A stretch of 64,000 nt of DNA from contig NW_019716266.1 of the NCBI RefSeq assembly GCF_900074925.1, positions 835,315-899,314 on the forward strand, read 5' to 3'. Made by a program: the position numbers and the translations under genes. Positions 12,130-23,005 of this stretch are shown in pieces; position 1 is the first letter of the stretch; every line of letters begins with the position of its first letter. This DNA is from Ramularia collo-cygni. Lineage: Eukaryota; Ascomycota; Dothideomycetes; Mycosphaerellales; Mycosphaerellaceae. The notes below the pieces were generated by a model, which worked only from the letters and a program-made list of their open reading frames with translations, was not told the DNA's origin and ran no database searches.

Positions 12130-12986
12130 ACCCCGTCCCGTCCTGAACCCATGCAGCATCGACTAGTCGCCATACTCGACTTTCAGCAGTAGCCAGAACG
12201 AACAAGAAAGATTTCAGACGAGCCAATTGATGGGGTATGACATGCGTCAGGATGATGATCATGTTCTCCATCCTTCTTTTTTAACTTGCGTGCTTTCGGC
12301 ACCCTTGGCGTATAGATATCCGATCACGTTATGAATAAGGATCCATGTGTGTTGTTGTTGTATCAATGTCGGAATGGGATTGGAATGTGATTGATGTCTG
12401 TCTTTTTTGATGGGAAGGATTGCCTTGCGACTCCCGTGGTTCGATGGTCGTGTACCTGATATTCTTCTCGTTGATATTCAAGGTACAGTGCACTTTTGTA
12501 TCCCTCTACCTCTCTCCCTCTTTTCATTGAATGTTCTCAAGAAATGATTTGATGTGCCATATATCATATCATATCAAAGGTACAGTCAAAAGTTTACCGT
12601 CGAAAAAGAATAACTTGCCAGCTCAAACTCTTCCTTCTCCACCCCACCCGACCGACCAACCAACCACTCCCACAGTCCCTCTCAAAAGTCAAAGCCATCC
12701 GAAGCAGACCGACCGGGTGCCAGATTTCTGAGGACTTGCAAAGTACCGTACCGAGGAGTTCCGTTCCCTTCCATCCCGCTTGGGAAACTGAAATGTAAAC
12801 CGAGAAATGATATCCGCGAATTCTCTTAATCTTCTTCTTCTTTTTCTTGGGAGAAATCATTCTTTACCAAACATTTTTGAAAGTACACCACTACTCGACT
12901 CGAATGAAAAAAATTCACGACAACAAATCCAAGAATCCAAGACTACGAAGCCTCTCTCTCTCTCTCTCTCTCGACGAAAGACAGAT
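12130..12986. other. Intergenic
   Basis: Cofilin 3' UTR and the upstream region of the next ORF. Contains a CT microsatellite at 12952-12972. An open frame extends upstream of 12987 to 12807, but that stretch looks like leader sequence. Confidence 0.45.
12952..12972. repeat. (CT)n microsatellite
   Basis: About ten CT units immediately upstream of the ATG at 12987; could act as a pyrimidine-rich promoter or leader element. Confidence 0.9.
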
Positions 12987-13814
12987 ATGATGAAATTCTC
13001 CATTGCCCTCTCGATGCTTGAAAGGGTGCGAGGGATTCGAGATGAGGAGACGAAGATTCCCTCTTCTTCTTCTTCTTTTTCTTCTTCTTCTTCTTCTTCT
13101 TCTTCTTCCGAGCATAGCAATTTTTCAATCTGGCGGAAAATCATCCTCCGCGTGACAAAACGAACATCAAACCAGGTTGAAAAGGAGGAGGAAAAAGAAG
13201 AGGAAGAAGAGGAGGAAGAAGAGGAGGAAGAAAAAGAAGAAGAAGAAAGTTGGTGGTTCATACCCCCCGCCCCGAAATCTCTCATCAGGCAGGAAGAGGA
13301 GGAGTTGATGGGGATGTTATTGAAGGAATTGGGGATTCAGGGAATGAGGGAGGAGATTTGTAGTTTGGGGGATTTTGGGTTGGGGGTTTATGCTGCTCAT
13401 AAAGGTGAGGGGAATAAGCATTGGGATGGGGATGGGACGGATGAGGGGGATAAGGGGGAGAGGGTGAAGGATGAGAGGGGGAAGGATTCAGGGGAAAGTG
13501 GGTATGTGGAGAAGATGGGGGAGAGGAGGTTGGAGGCTATGAGATTTGGATTTTGGGGAGTTCGGAGGGTTCTGGCAGGGGAGGATGGAGATGATTTTGA
13601 GGAGGAGGAGGAGGAGGTGGAGAAGATTGAAGGGGAGGGGATGGAAGGGGAGGAAGAGGGGATGGACGATTCGGTGGGAGATGAGGATATGTGGAGTGAT
13701 GTTGGAGAGGAGGGCGATGATTCTTCTTCTCCCTCTCCTTCCAAGTCGACCTTTTCTACGGCGTCGACTTTTGGTGCATCGGGATTGTCGACGCCGCCGC
13801 CGCCAGATTACTGA
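12987..13814 (+). CDS. Hypothetical acidic low-complexity protein
   Basis: I do not recognise this protein. The frame is open to 13814 (275 residues from ATG 12987; another in-frame ATG lies at 12807). It begins MMKFSIALSMLERVRGIRDE, then a poly-Ser tract encoded by TCT/CTT repeats, a short basic stretch (WRKIILRVTKR), and a poly-Glu tract encoded by GAA/GAG repeats. A more ordinary segment follows (WWFIPPAPKSL, MLLKELGIQGMREEICSLGD), then a long Glu/Gly/Asp-rich tail ending in Ser/Thr/Pro. Homopolymers make up much of the length, so part of the open frame could be a by-product of base composition. The segment around WWFIPP and ERRLEAMRFGFWGVRRVL looks more like real protein. No intron was needed. 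Moderate to low confidence. Confidence 0.5.
   Translation: MMKFSIALSMLERVRGIRDEETKIPSSSSSFSSSSSSSSSSEHSNFSIWRKIILRVTKRTSNQVEKEEEKEEEEEEEEEEEEKEEEESWWFIPPAPKSLIRQEEEELMGMLLKELGIQGMREEICSLGDFGLGVYAAHKGEGNKHWDGDGTDEGDKGERVKDERGKDSGESGYVEKMGERRLEAMRFGFWGVRRVLAGEDGDDFEEEEEEVEKIEGEGMEGEEEGMDDSVGDEDMWSDVGEEGDDSSSPSPSKSTFSTASTFGASGLSTPPPPDY
13061..13109. repeat. (TCT)n tract coding poly-Ser
   Basis: Nearly pure TTC/TCT repeat inside the hypothetical acidic protein. A purine-rich GAA/GAG tract follows about 80 bp later (13187-13247). Confidence 0.85.
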
Positions 13815-14171
13815 ATTGTTCTTTTCTTTACTTTCGAGTCGGTTGTGCCGTGCGTCGTAATGAGATGTGCTTCGGTCTGCTTAGTTAGCGTCCCTGTTAT
13901 ACATCTTCTTGGAGTGTTTGAATCGATCTTGCCTCTTTGCTTTTGGTCTACTCTCTTCATTGTATTGATAGTCATCGAGGGCCTTGTAAAATGGGGCTCC
14001 TTCGCTTCGCTACGCGAGGCATGTCAGCGATTATTGTACCTTGGCGAACAGCTGATCAAATTTCAGCCTCAGTCTTGTTGGCCACCGTCGGCAGTGCTCT
14101 TCAGCTGACTTTTCCTCCCACCACATCCAACCGGATCCTGAAAATCTAAGCGATTGACGGGGTAGACCGTC
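13815..14171. other. HET gene upstream region
   Basis: About 360 bp with no gene recognised; presumed 3' UTR of the acidic ORF and promoter of the HET gene. Confidence 0.45.
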
Positions 14172-16103
14172 ATGGATTACCAGCGAGTCCTACAGCCAGG
14201 GGCAATTGGAGATTCACCCAATTCCGACACTCTTGAGGACAGCAGATGGACAACATATCAATACACCCCATTGAATGAAAGGAACCGAGAGTTTCGTCTG
14301 CTACGACTTCTCCCTCTACCAAAATCAGCACAAGTACCGCTTCAATGTCAAATCCTACACGTATCCCTGAATCGACACGAGAAAATCGAAGCCTACGAAG
14401 CAATCTCCTACTACTGGGGAGATCCCACCCCGAATTCCACCATCAACATCCAAGGAACTCGTCTGAATCTCCCCAAAAGTTCAGAAAGAGCACTCCGACG
14501 CCTAGCCCTTCCAAATACCGAACGACTCCTCTATCTAGATGCCGTCTGTATCAACCAAAGCGACTTGTCAGAGCGAGCAACCCAAGTCCAACTCATGGGA
14601 GATATATATCGCAATGCTCAAGCCACCACATTGGTCTACTTTGACGAGGGGACTTCCCAAACGGCCAGCCAAGCTCTCACTGATTTACGACTTCTACATC
14701 TCGAACTTCAAGAAGATTGTAAGCCCTACACTGCACTCTGGGATCTCGCATGGCGGGATGGAACAGTGAACAAGGCACGCCATCCTCCCAAAACACCTGT
14801 AAATTGGCACGCCATAATGGAACTCTTCCAATATCCCTGGTTTCGGTGAGGAAAATCCCCTCCCCCCTCTCCTAATAATAAACGAGAAAACTCACCCCAG
14901 AAATCCCTCCCCAGTCGAGTATGGGTCGTCCAAGAAATCGCCCTCGCAAAGAAATCCCTCCTAATCTACCACAACTCCTCAATCCCCATGACCTCCGTCC
15001 TCGACATAGCAATTTATCTCCGATTCCACCACGCAGACCACATCCCATCAACCCTCCACGAAACCCTCCAAACTCCCTCTCACATCTGGTTCATCCGTCT
15101 CAAACTCGCTCGTAAAACTCCCTCCTGCTGCAATTTACTCCTCAGTGAAATTCTCCCTTACTCCCACGGATTACAAGCTACAGATCCCCGGGATAAAGTC
15201 TATGGAATTCTAGGACTTTTATCAAAGGAAGAAGTACAAGAATTGCCCGTGGTGGATTATACGAAACCTATTGAGCAGGTTTTTCGGGATGCTACGAGGA
15301 GATGTTTTGCCGATCCGGATTTTCCTCTTGCGGCGTTTTCGCGCGTGTGGATTCGTGATTGGGAGGAGCTTCTTTGGGGGAGGAGGAGGAAGGGATTTCC
15401 TACTTGGGCGGCGAGATTGGAACTTTCGGGTAGGGAGAGTTTCGTGCCAAATTTGTTGCTTGAGCATGGAGGGGTTGGTACTGCTGCTGCTGGGGATGTG
15501 GAAATTGCGAGACGGGCGGTTGAGGTGGTTGGTGATGAGGCGGATGTGATTGTTTTGAAAGGGGTGGAGATTTGTCGTGTTGTGGAGATTGGTTCGTGTG
15601 CGTTGGATTGCTCGAGAGGAGGGGGGTTTGAGACTTTGAGGAGGTGGATCAGGGAAGCTGGGGGTATGGGGGAGGAATTCCGAGGATGGGAGAGTGGATT
15701 TGCGAGAACGTTGGTTGCTAATACATGTCATGTGGATAAACTCAGCGAGGAAAGGTATCATGTTGATCTTATGGCTTTGCTTGGAGAGGATGAGGGGATC
15801 CTGGGTGTTGGGGAGGATATTCAGGAATTTCAGAAATCGATTATAGGGGCTTGTCATATGCGGAAGTTTGCGATTATGAGTAGTGGGAAGACTGCTTTGG
15901 TTCCGGCTTTGACGGAAAGGGGGGATGAGGTGGTTATGATGCATGGGGCTTATATGCCTGTTGTGTTGAAAGCTGATGGGGAGAGTGGGGATTGGCTGCT
16001 TTTGGGGAATTGTTATGTGGATGGGTGGATGATGTGGCAGGAAAATGGAGGGAGACTTGAGCGGAGGTTGGAGGAGGAGAGTACGTGGTTTAGAATTCGA
16101 TGA
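14172..16103 (+). CDS. HET-domain (heterokaryon incompatibility-type) protein
   Basis: Exons 14172-14845 and 14915-16103 (69-bp intron, GTGAGG...CCCAG) give about 620 residues. The HET domain lies at roughly residues 75-250. It contains YEAISYYWGDP, LYLDAVCINQSDLSERATQV, LMGDIYRNAQATTLVYF and, restored by splicing, FRRVWVVQEIALAK. These are the canonical HET blocks; such domains act in non-self recognition and fungal regulated cell death. A further conserved block, YSHGLQATDPRDKVYGILGLL, follows at about 330. The C-terminal 200 residues carry no domain I can name and include the usual GDxxxxxxGAYMPVVLK-type segment seen near the end of many HET proteins. No NACHT, WD40 or other partner domain is fused. 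Codon use shifts from C-ending in the first half to G/T-rich in the second. The next gene on the same strand is a kinase-like protein. Confidence 0.9.
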
Positions 16104-17211
16104 GGGTGGGATCAAGTTCTCTTTCGTTTTTTTGTGGAATGTGACTCTGATTTGAGAGGATCGGGTATGGAGATCCTCTGTGTAAATCATCCGGGTAATG
16201 AGGGAGCGAAGGAATGGATACGATCTAGCAGCTGCAAATACGTGTCGGAATGAAGCCACTGCGTATAGATCTACCGGACTCATATGCTATGCAATGAATG
16301 GATGTGGTCGTAGTAGATGGGTCGATGGCCATGTCCCTTGTACGACGAGCTGGTAGTCTAATCCCTCAGCTAGTCAATGTGGCGGCTACCCACTTCTCCA
16401 TCAGCCTTTGGATTGCCACCCGGTCGCTTCCGAGTCTCTTGTTGATTGGTTTGGCTTCCTTGGCTTGCTCTAGAAAGACCTACGCATAATATGTACATAG
16501 GATAGGTACCCCCTAGATTACTAAGGGAAGGCGCAATATACACGCAAGGAATGAACATAAGAGCGTCTGAGAAGGAGGCAGTTTGGCGGTTCTAACATCT
16601 ATTAAGACGGATTACTAGTAGTATAGTTCGGGAGGGGTGGACCGAGGGATATGTTTTCTTTGTGATACACAGGAAGATCCGAGCAATGTCTTGGCGCCTC
16701 TCCTCTGCCCCTAGGGCTTCTTCTTCTTCTTCTTCTTCCCAAAACGACAATGAAGATTGTTCACACCGCCCATTNTTCCGACAGAGTGCCTGAAAAAATC
16801 CTGTCAGCCAGGCGGACACCACATGGGCAACGAGCAATGGCAATCTGTCGTCCACGATGCATGTCTAGGTATGTCGAGATACTTCTCAGCCACCATGATC
16901 ACGCTCTCGTCGTATTTCTTGACGGGTAGCTAGAAGTACCATCTGGACTATTGCTTTGTTCAGCGCTTCATTCAGAACCAGTGGATTGATAGAGTCAGTC
17001 GGATACAAAGAAGACAACAAAGAAGCGGTCCTCTATACAAAGGAGAACAAACACGCTTGTTCTCCAACAATGCCTACAATGCCAGCGAAGGCGAACAATG
17101 AAGCATCTCTCGCACTATAACCAAGCTCCCTTGTCCCATCTCGATTGCTCCCCCCTACAATTCTTCATTCCTCTCCCCTTCTCATACAACCCCCCACATC
17201 TATACACCACA
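16104..17211. other. Intergenic between HET and kinase-like genes
   Basis: About 1.1 kb. Short ORFs only; a TTC run at 16721-16738 and one N at 16775. No RNA gene, transposon or domain seen. Confidence 0.5.
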
Positions 17212-18297
17212 ATGACCAACCGCATCAACTTCGAAAAGGACAACTACATCATCAAAGAGCTAGGAGAAGGTTCCTACGGAAACGTATACGCCTCCATCCC
17301 CAAACCCCTCGCCGATCAAATCCTCGCAGAGCGAGCACAATCATCCGACCCCCTAGCAACCCAAACCGCCCTCACACAACTCCGAGCGAGCGTGGAAGCA
17401 GCGAAAATTTCAAAAGGCGGCATCAGCTTCGGTCGTAAACTCAATTGTATCGCAGAAGTTGACGTCCTCCAGACATTAGAAGCAGGAGCCCATCCCAATA
17501 TTGTCCGTCTACGGACCGCGGATCCTTCATCTTCTCATGGCTGGTTCACCCTCGAGCCCCTGGCGGGCAAGACCTTTCTCGAATTTCTCCATCATTTCGA
17601 TGGCGCCAATAACTCTCCTCCTACTACTACACGACCGCCACCACCACCACAGGTAAGTCTCGGCTGGCATATCCTCTTCCAACTCGCCGAAGCTTTTCTC
17701 GCGCTACATTTCGGATACAAAGGGCAAGGATTTCTCCCTGGAAGTAGTAAAAGAAGAACTTTCGCGCATTCGGATCTATCCATGTCTAATATCATGTTTC
17801 GTCCGCGAGGGATATATCGGGATTATCCCGATGTAGTACTTGTTGACTTGGGTAATGTAGTAGAATTCACGTCCGAGGACGAGGGAGGAATCCCATCCCC
17901 TTCTTCTTCTTCCTCAAGAAGAATCGCATTACAATCCCGAGACGTCCTAGCAGCCGTACGAATCCTAACGAGTATATTCAATCGAACAGGAAATATCCCC
18001 CTTCGAAATACTCTAGAAAGACATATCTTCTCAACGAGCACAGGGAATGGTAAGACCTCGAATTTCCAAACTTCAGCGGAATACTTACAGTATCTGATTG
18101 ATATGCGAGACGAAGCTTTTCGTGAACGAGAGAGACTTTATGAACCTCTTGCTGAGGATCTTGTTTGGTATTTTGAGGCGGATCAGGAGATTGTTAGTGA
18201 TGCGTGGTTGGGGAGATGTTTTCCTGTGCTGGCGCAGGGGAGGAGGGTGAGTCCGCGTCAGGAGGCCCTAAGGGTTAGGCGTGGGTTGGGGTTGTGA
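17212..18297 (+). CDS. Degenerate protein-kinase-like protein
   Basis: A single exon, 361 residues from ATG 17212. The frame is open upstream to 17098, but the family-like start is MTNRINFEKDNYIIKELGEG. Kinase features in order: a glycine-rich loop GEGSYGNVYAS (about 17-27), an AEVDVLQTL segment that could be the C helix with its Glu, HPNIVRL as strand beta-4, HSDLSMSNIMF as catalytic loop (HSD in place of HRD, Asn kept), and VDLGN in place of DFG. The catalytic and metal-binding Asp residues are therefore present, and activity cannot be excluded. The usual VAIK lysine is not obvious after a 60-residue insertion. A Pro-rich spacer (PPPPP) and Ser-rich loops interrupt the C-lobe. It lies downstream of the HET gene on the same strand. 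Substrate unknown. Confidence 0.75.
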   Translation: MTNRINFEKDNYIIKELGEGSYGNVYASIPKPLADQILAERAQSSDPLATQTALTQLRASVEAAKISKGGISFGRKLNCIAEVDVLQTLEAGAHPNIVRLRTADPSSSHGWFTLEPLAGKTFLEFLHHFDGANNSPPTTTRPPPPPQVSLGWHILFQLAEAFLALHFGYKGQGFLPGSSKRRTFAHSDLSMSNIMFRPRGIYRDYPDVVLVDLGNVVEFTSEDEGGIPSPSSSSSRRIALQSRDVLAAVRILTSIFNRTGNIPLRNTLERHIFSTSTGNGKTSNFQTSAEYLQYLIDMRDEAFRERERLYEPLAEDLVWYFEADQEIVSDAWLGRCFPVLAQGRRVSPRQEALRVRRGLGL

Positions 18298-19916
18298 AGT
18301 GATGTGCCTCCGGTAGGTTCGTCATGTGTGGTGAATAGGGATTGGTGGCTGCTGGTCAGCTGAGTTGGTTGATCCCACCAGGTAAGTAAGTAATATTTCA
18401 GTTCTTTACAATTTTTTCTTCACAAAAGAGCCGTTATCATTTCTTGATTTATCTTTCAGTCTTCCGAGGTATAACGCAGAAAGAATAGCTCTAAGTGATG
18501 TGAATTTGGTTACCTCGCTCAATACTTTGCGAGAATAGGGGTTGATCAGTTCGAGCCATCTCAGGATAATTGCACCATGAATTTTCTTTTATGTGGGAAG
18601 TGAATAAATGGTTGCATGACCAGAGGGACACAACCTGCAATATAGAAGCCGAGTTTCTGCAAAATCATAGAGGCTGGAGAAGAGCGAGGTAATAAAGGTG
18701 TCGTACGCGAGGAACGGGTGATTTCAACAAAGGACAAATGGATAGCGGTCGTTATACGTCTTCCCTAGAGACTCATCGTTTTCCTCGTCCTAAAAATCTC
18801 GTTTACCTCGTCGCTACTACTCAGTGCAGCATGACCCTACTATATAATAGCACTCTTTGTCTTTAGCTTCGTCCTCCTTATCCCTCCTAGGCTCTAGCAC
18901 TATATTCTTTAACCCTACACTCCTTTCCCAGCTCTTCATCCCCACCTTTTGCTTCCTGCCAACCATATCCAGAATCTACAACAACACCATACTTTTCTCC
19001 TCGTGTCGCTTTCAAAATTCGTTCATTTCCCTACTAATATACATGCCTCCTACTAAGCCAATTCCATCTCCTATATCGACTTCCAATCGAGTCGGCTCAT
19101 TAAAGTACTTACCTTTTTATACCTCCTGAGAATAAATTCTATGCTCGACTAGAGGCTGTACTCCCATCTTCTATCTTCCTCCTCTTCCTCCTCCTCTTCC
19201 TCTAACTCCCTATATTCCCTCCAAAAATCCCTTCTACTCAAAAAAACCCTACCTCCTCCTTCTTCCGAATCAAAGCCCAACCCAGGCAAAAATTACACTC
19301 CAAATTCTGCCTGAGCCTTCGACCTTAAATGCCTCGTAGGCCTCTTTAAGATATATCGGCATGTCGGCATGTTGGCATGTTGGCATGTTGGCTAGAGACT
19401 ATAGTTATAGTGGTGATTGGATGTAGCAGCGGTTGGATATTTCTAAGAATATCAAGGTGCGGAAAATATGGGATATGCATAAAGGGCGTGTGGATTGGTG
19501 AGTGAGTGATCAAGTACCTACCTCTACTAGTATCGCGTCTTATTTGTACATACCTAGAGATTTCTATAGATCAGACAGGATCACGAGAGGAATACCTACG
19601 TTATAACAAACAGGGACCCTTGAGGGAAAAAGGAAGAGGTATGTGTGGAATTTCGTGTGGTATGTGTACTTATACTGCACTATACTGTATGTAGCATGGA
19701 TTATTTGCAGTTGAGTTTGTTTCCGCTGCAGAGCACCTATCTACACGAATGGAGAGTCTTCAAGAGATGATGAAGATTGCATTCATTCGGTGCTTATGTT
19801 CCGGCGTCTTGTCTTCTATAGACTTCCTATCTTTACCAAACACCTCGAGCTCCACCAGAACAGCGCGTTCCGTAGGTCAAAGATCACACATCCCATCCCA
19901 TCCCCTCCCTCATCTC
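18298..19916. other. AT-rich intergenic region
   Basis: About 1.6 kb with no gene. From about 18840 to 19330 the + strand is strongly pyrimidine-rich and stop-rich. An 8-bp tandem repeat lies at 19356-19392. It may be an old decayed insertion, but no transposase motif is visible. Confidence 0.45.
19356..19392. repeat. 8-bp tandem repeat (TYGGCATG)n
   Basis: Four and a half units of an 8-bp word; the first two begin TC and the rest TT. Confidence 0.85.
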
Positions 19917-20712
19917 CTACTTGACACTCCCCCGAAACACCCTAGCCAACCTCTCCCCCNCCCCCTCATCCCTCAACCTCTGCGACAAAACCCCCCTCAA
20001 ATCCTCCCAAAACTCCTCCGTCTTCAACATCTCCTGCACCCCATCATCCTGATGCAAAACATTCTGCTCCTCAGCCTGCGCCGCCACTTCCTCACTATCC
20101 GGCGCACCTGTCCTCTCAGCTGAATCAATCTCCATGGCATCTCCCGTCGTCGTCGCAGGCGCAGGAACAGTCGCATCAGGAGTAGGAACTTTCTCCACCA
20201 CAGCAGGNCTCCCCGATCGTGACACCGCTCCAGCCATCAACATAACACTGAGTTCTACATCCCCCTCAACACCCAAATCCTTCAGCGTCTTGAGATCTCC
20301 CGCGGGTTTTTTATGCAAGAGAAGTTTAATCTTCTCCTGTTGTAAACCTGATTTCGCCGCATATTCAATTTTGATTTCGTGGATGGTAGTATCGAGAGTT
20401 ATGTTCGGGAGAGTGACTGTTTCGCCTGATCGCATGGGTTTGAGGGAGACGGAGATGGATTTCGATTGCGCGGTTTGGGTGGATGTTGGGCCCGAGGTGC
20501 GGGGGAAGGGGTGGGTGGCGCGGGGGAGGGTGTACTGTATAATGCATTGTTAGATTACTTAGTTGGGAAGGGGATGGGGATGGGGGATTTCAAGGACATA
20601 CGGGACTTTGGTTGGGATATTTGCGAGGATCACTGATGTGGTCTGGGGCGAGTTTGATGGGTCGCTTGTCTAGCGTTGCTAGGAATTGTTTGGCAAAGGT
20701 GATTTCTGACAT
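19917..20712 (-). CDS. GET5: Get5/Mdy2-like ubiquitin-like protein (GET pathway)
   Basis: Exons 20602-20712 and 19917-20534 (donor GTATGT, acceptor ATACAG) give about 242 residues. The N-terminal MSEITFAKQFLATLDKRP segment resembles the Get4-binding arm. A ubiquitin-like fold follows at about 60-135 (VSLKPMRSGE, ITLDTTIHEIK, KIKLLLHKKPAGDLKTLKDL). A Pro/Ala/Thr linker leads to a C-terminal block with EFWEDLRGVLSQRLRDE and RLARVFRG, which matches the Get5 homodimerisation region. Get5 with Get4 and Sgt2 hands tail-anchored proteins to Get3 for ER insertion. Yeast Get5 is 212 residues. Two N bases (19960, 20208) are in codons. ATG 20712 is preferred over an in-frame ATG at 20799 because homologous sequence starts there. 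The main alternative is another UBL adaptor. Confidence 0.82.
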
Positions 20713-21032
20713 GATGTGCTTTTGGAAGGACGAGTAGAGGGTGGTGTCCAGGTAGGAATCCAGTTTGGCGGTGGAAGATGTTGTTGTTGGTGATGTCACG
20801 GAAATGTACGGGAGGTGGAGGTGGAGGTGGAAGTGAAGCTGATGATGGATGTGGAGTCATGTGGCCCGAGCTTCGAGATATCCAAGAAATGAAATGGAGT
20901 ACGTGGTACATGTCATCTACATGATGAAAGGTCGAAATATTCAGCCTTCAATTGTTGTTGACGGCTCGTCTTCGCCTACATGAATACATTACAGTGCGTC
21001 ATGCTTCCATCAAGACTGACACGAGCACATCA
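20713..21032. other. Intergenic
   Basis: About 320 bp between the zinc-finger stop and the GET5 start, both on the minus strand; serves as GET5 promoter. Purine-rich GGAGGTGGAGGTGG repeats lie at 20811-20831. Confidence 0.5.
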
Positions 21033-22169
21033 TCATCGACGTGCCACATGCTTCACATCATTCCCATGCCCCGTATTATTAAAATGTCTCTTCAAGTCCT
21101 TTCGAAACTGAAAGATATGCTCACACTCATCACATTGGTGTTGCCATTGTTCTCTTCGATGCACCTTTTCATGCTTGGTTCGATGTCCAGCGAGAGAAAA
21201 TGATTTGTTACATCCATCAAAAGTGCATTCGTATTCTCCAGGTGGAAGTCGCTTCCTCTTGGAGGCTTTCCTTTCGGTGCCATCCTCGGCATACACNTCA
21301 GATCCGCGGCTGGTATTGGAGGAGGAAGAGGATGCATAACCGGATGGAGACGAAAGCGACNTGAATGCGACCTTATCACAGCAAGGCTTTCCGGATTTGA
21401 TTGGATCCAGTTTGGTGCGTGGGTTGTGACACGACCGGGACTGATCAAATGTGACGGTTTCGCCAGATGTAGGACAGGGCTCTTGCACGTGGACATCGGC
21501 GCACAGGCTAGCCATGGCGAGTGGACGACAAACGTACTTGAAGCAGTCAGGCAGTGCAGACACCGCCAATGCTGCATGAGCAGGATCGTAGAAGCGTACT
21601 CTAAGCTTGTACCGGAGTGGATGTGGGCACGGTGATACAATCGCCGAGGACGTGTATGCGCCAAGCTCGAGAAGTCGCTGAATGAGACTTTCATGGAGGG
21701 TAGTCAAAGTCGAAGGGTCTGAGATTGAAGTGCTCTGATAAGTGACCAATCTTGGGTTGATGGCCATGTGGTAATACCTGCCGGGTCTGGCCATATTCCT
21801 GCAGCCCTTTTGGTGGGTGAATGGAATGATGTCAGGTTTGGATATGAGTATTCGCTTGCTCTTCCCTGTCCCCAAACTCATATGTGACAATCGTCGGATG
21901 TGTGCCATGGTGTGAATGGCATTGCGTTGCCGGGAGTTTAGAAGGCCAGTGAGAAACGTCGAGCGGGAATCGTCGGCCTCGAAGCATGTCAACTCTTCAT
22001 GATATCGCGTTTGCCAGTCTCCGACATCTTCGGCTGTCCAGGAATCGTCCGACGTATCAACAAGATCAGAGCTCACTTCCTGCTGTGGAACTTTGAGATC
22101 ATCCACCACGCGCCATGGAATGATAGATGGACCAGGCGGGGTAGCAACAAGTCGGTGGTGTTGGGCCAT
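21033..22169 (-). CDS. C2H2 zinc-finger protein (two fingers, C-terminal)
   Basis: An uninterrupted frame of 378 residues. Two C2H2 fingers lie at the C-terminus: YECTFDGCNKSFSLAGHRTKH (C-x4-C-x12-H-x4-H) and HQCDECEHIFQFRKDLKRHF (C-x2-C-x12-H-x5-H). They are preceded by a basic KRKRLPPGEYE patch that could serve in nuclear import. The first 300 residues have no domain I recognise; they contain Ser-rich runs and several Cys-Pro pairs. Likely a DNA-binding regulator, target unknown. Two N bases (21298, 21361) fall in the Ser-rich linker. It is divergent from CWC27, 836 bp away. An upstream exon cannot be excluded, but ATG 22169 gives a complete protein. Confidence 0.78.
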   Translation of the reverse strand: MAQHHRLVATPPGPSIIPWRVVDDLKVPQQEVSSDLVDTSDDSWTAEDVGDWQTRYHEELTCFEADDSRSTFLTGLLNSRQRNAIHTMAHIRRLSHMSLGTGKSKRILISKPDIIPFTHQKGCRNMARPGRYYHMAINPRLVTYQSTSISDPSTLTTLHESLIQRLLELGAYTSSAIVSPCPHPLRYKLRVRFYDPAHAALAVSALPDCFKYVCRPLAMASLCADVHVQEPCPTSGETVTFDQSRSCHNPRTKLDPIKSGKPCCDKVAFXSLSSPSGYASSSSSNTSRGSXVYAEDGTERKASKRKRLPPGEYECTFDGCNKSFSLAGHRTKHEKVHRREQWQHQCDECEHIFQFRKDLKRHFNNTGHGNDVKHVARR

Positions 22170-23005
22170 GATGTGAAGAGTGCGAACTTTGACAAGCTCG
22201 AGGATCGNAATTCGAACGAAGCAGTCGGTGACTGTGGCATCTTGAAAGTCCCCTCAAGCATTTATATGCATGCTGCCGCCATTTGGAAGCATGGTGGCGG
22301 CCATGCAGCTTCCCGTGTGAGCTGTGAGCTGGCAAGAGACTGACAGCTAATCTCAATGCACCATTGCAGCGCGATGCAGTGACTGAGCCGAGTGTTTGGG
22401 AAAGCTAACGGCGGGGTACTGTGGAGTGATGGGAAGATAAGGCGTGTGGTGGTATGCATGGACAGCTGCTAAGGATGAGAAGGTGCTTCACTGCCCCGTC
22501 CACTAGCCTGGACTAGCTCCGCCGTCAACGATGCACGCTTCGTAAATACCTATGCACCTTCATGTCAAAGGACGGACGACGCGAATATTGATCGTCAATG
22601 GAGTGCAGGTGACGCCTTCTTCTCCAGCCCTCAGCATGAAGCTGGCGGAACTGATGAAAAAAAAGTGAACAACACGACTTAGAGGGACGCTCCCGCGACC
22701 TCGTCACCCAAGCCACGCGAAAGCGCAGACGACAGGCATGGCAGACATAACCCGTAGTACCGTCCCACGAGCTTCTAGGTTCCTACGGCGGTACCAGACC
22801 GTTTTTTGCGTCTTGTTCTTGTTGATGTTGAAAGTGAAGATTGCATGGGAAGTTGGGTCTTTTATGTTCGACGCGCCAGTAAGATAAGGTTTGAGCTAGC
22901 GTGCTACAGCTCGCGCAAACGTGATCAGATTACCTCAACTCCATCCATAGCTTCACATGAAAAACGAAGGGAAGTTCAATCGCTTCCATAGTCATCCCCT
23001 CCAAC
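22170..23005. other. Divergent promoter, zinc finger / CWC27
   Basis: About 0.84 kb with no gene recognised; one N at 22208. Confidence 0.5.

Noticed and set aside
15222..16283. 353-codon ORF antisense to the HET gene
   Set aside because: A shadow of the HET second exon; low-complexity Pro/Ser/His content with no motif.
18840..19330. Transposon relic in the pyrimidine-rich stretch
   Set aside because: Looks unusual in composition, but CA is not depleted as in the hAT relic and no transposase motif is readable.
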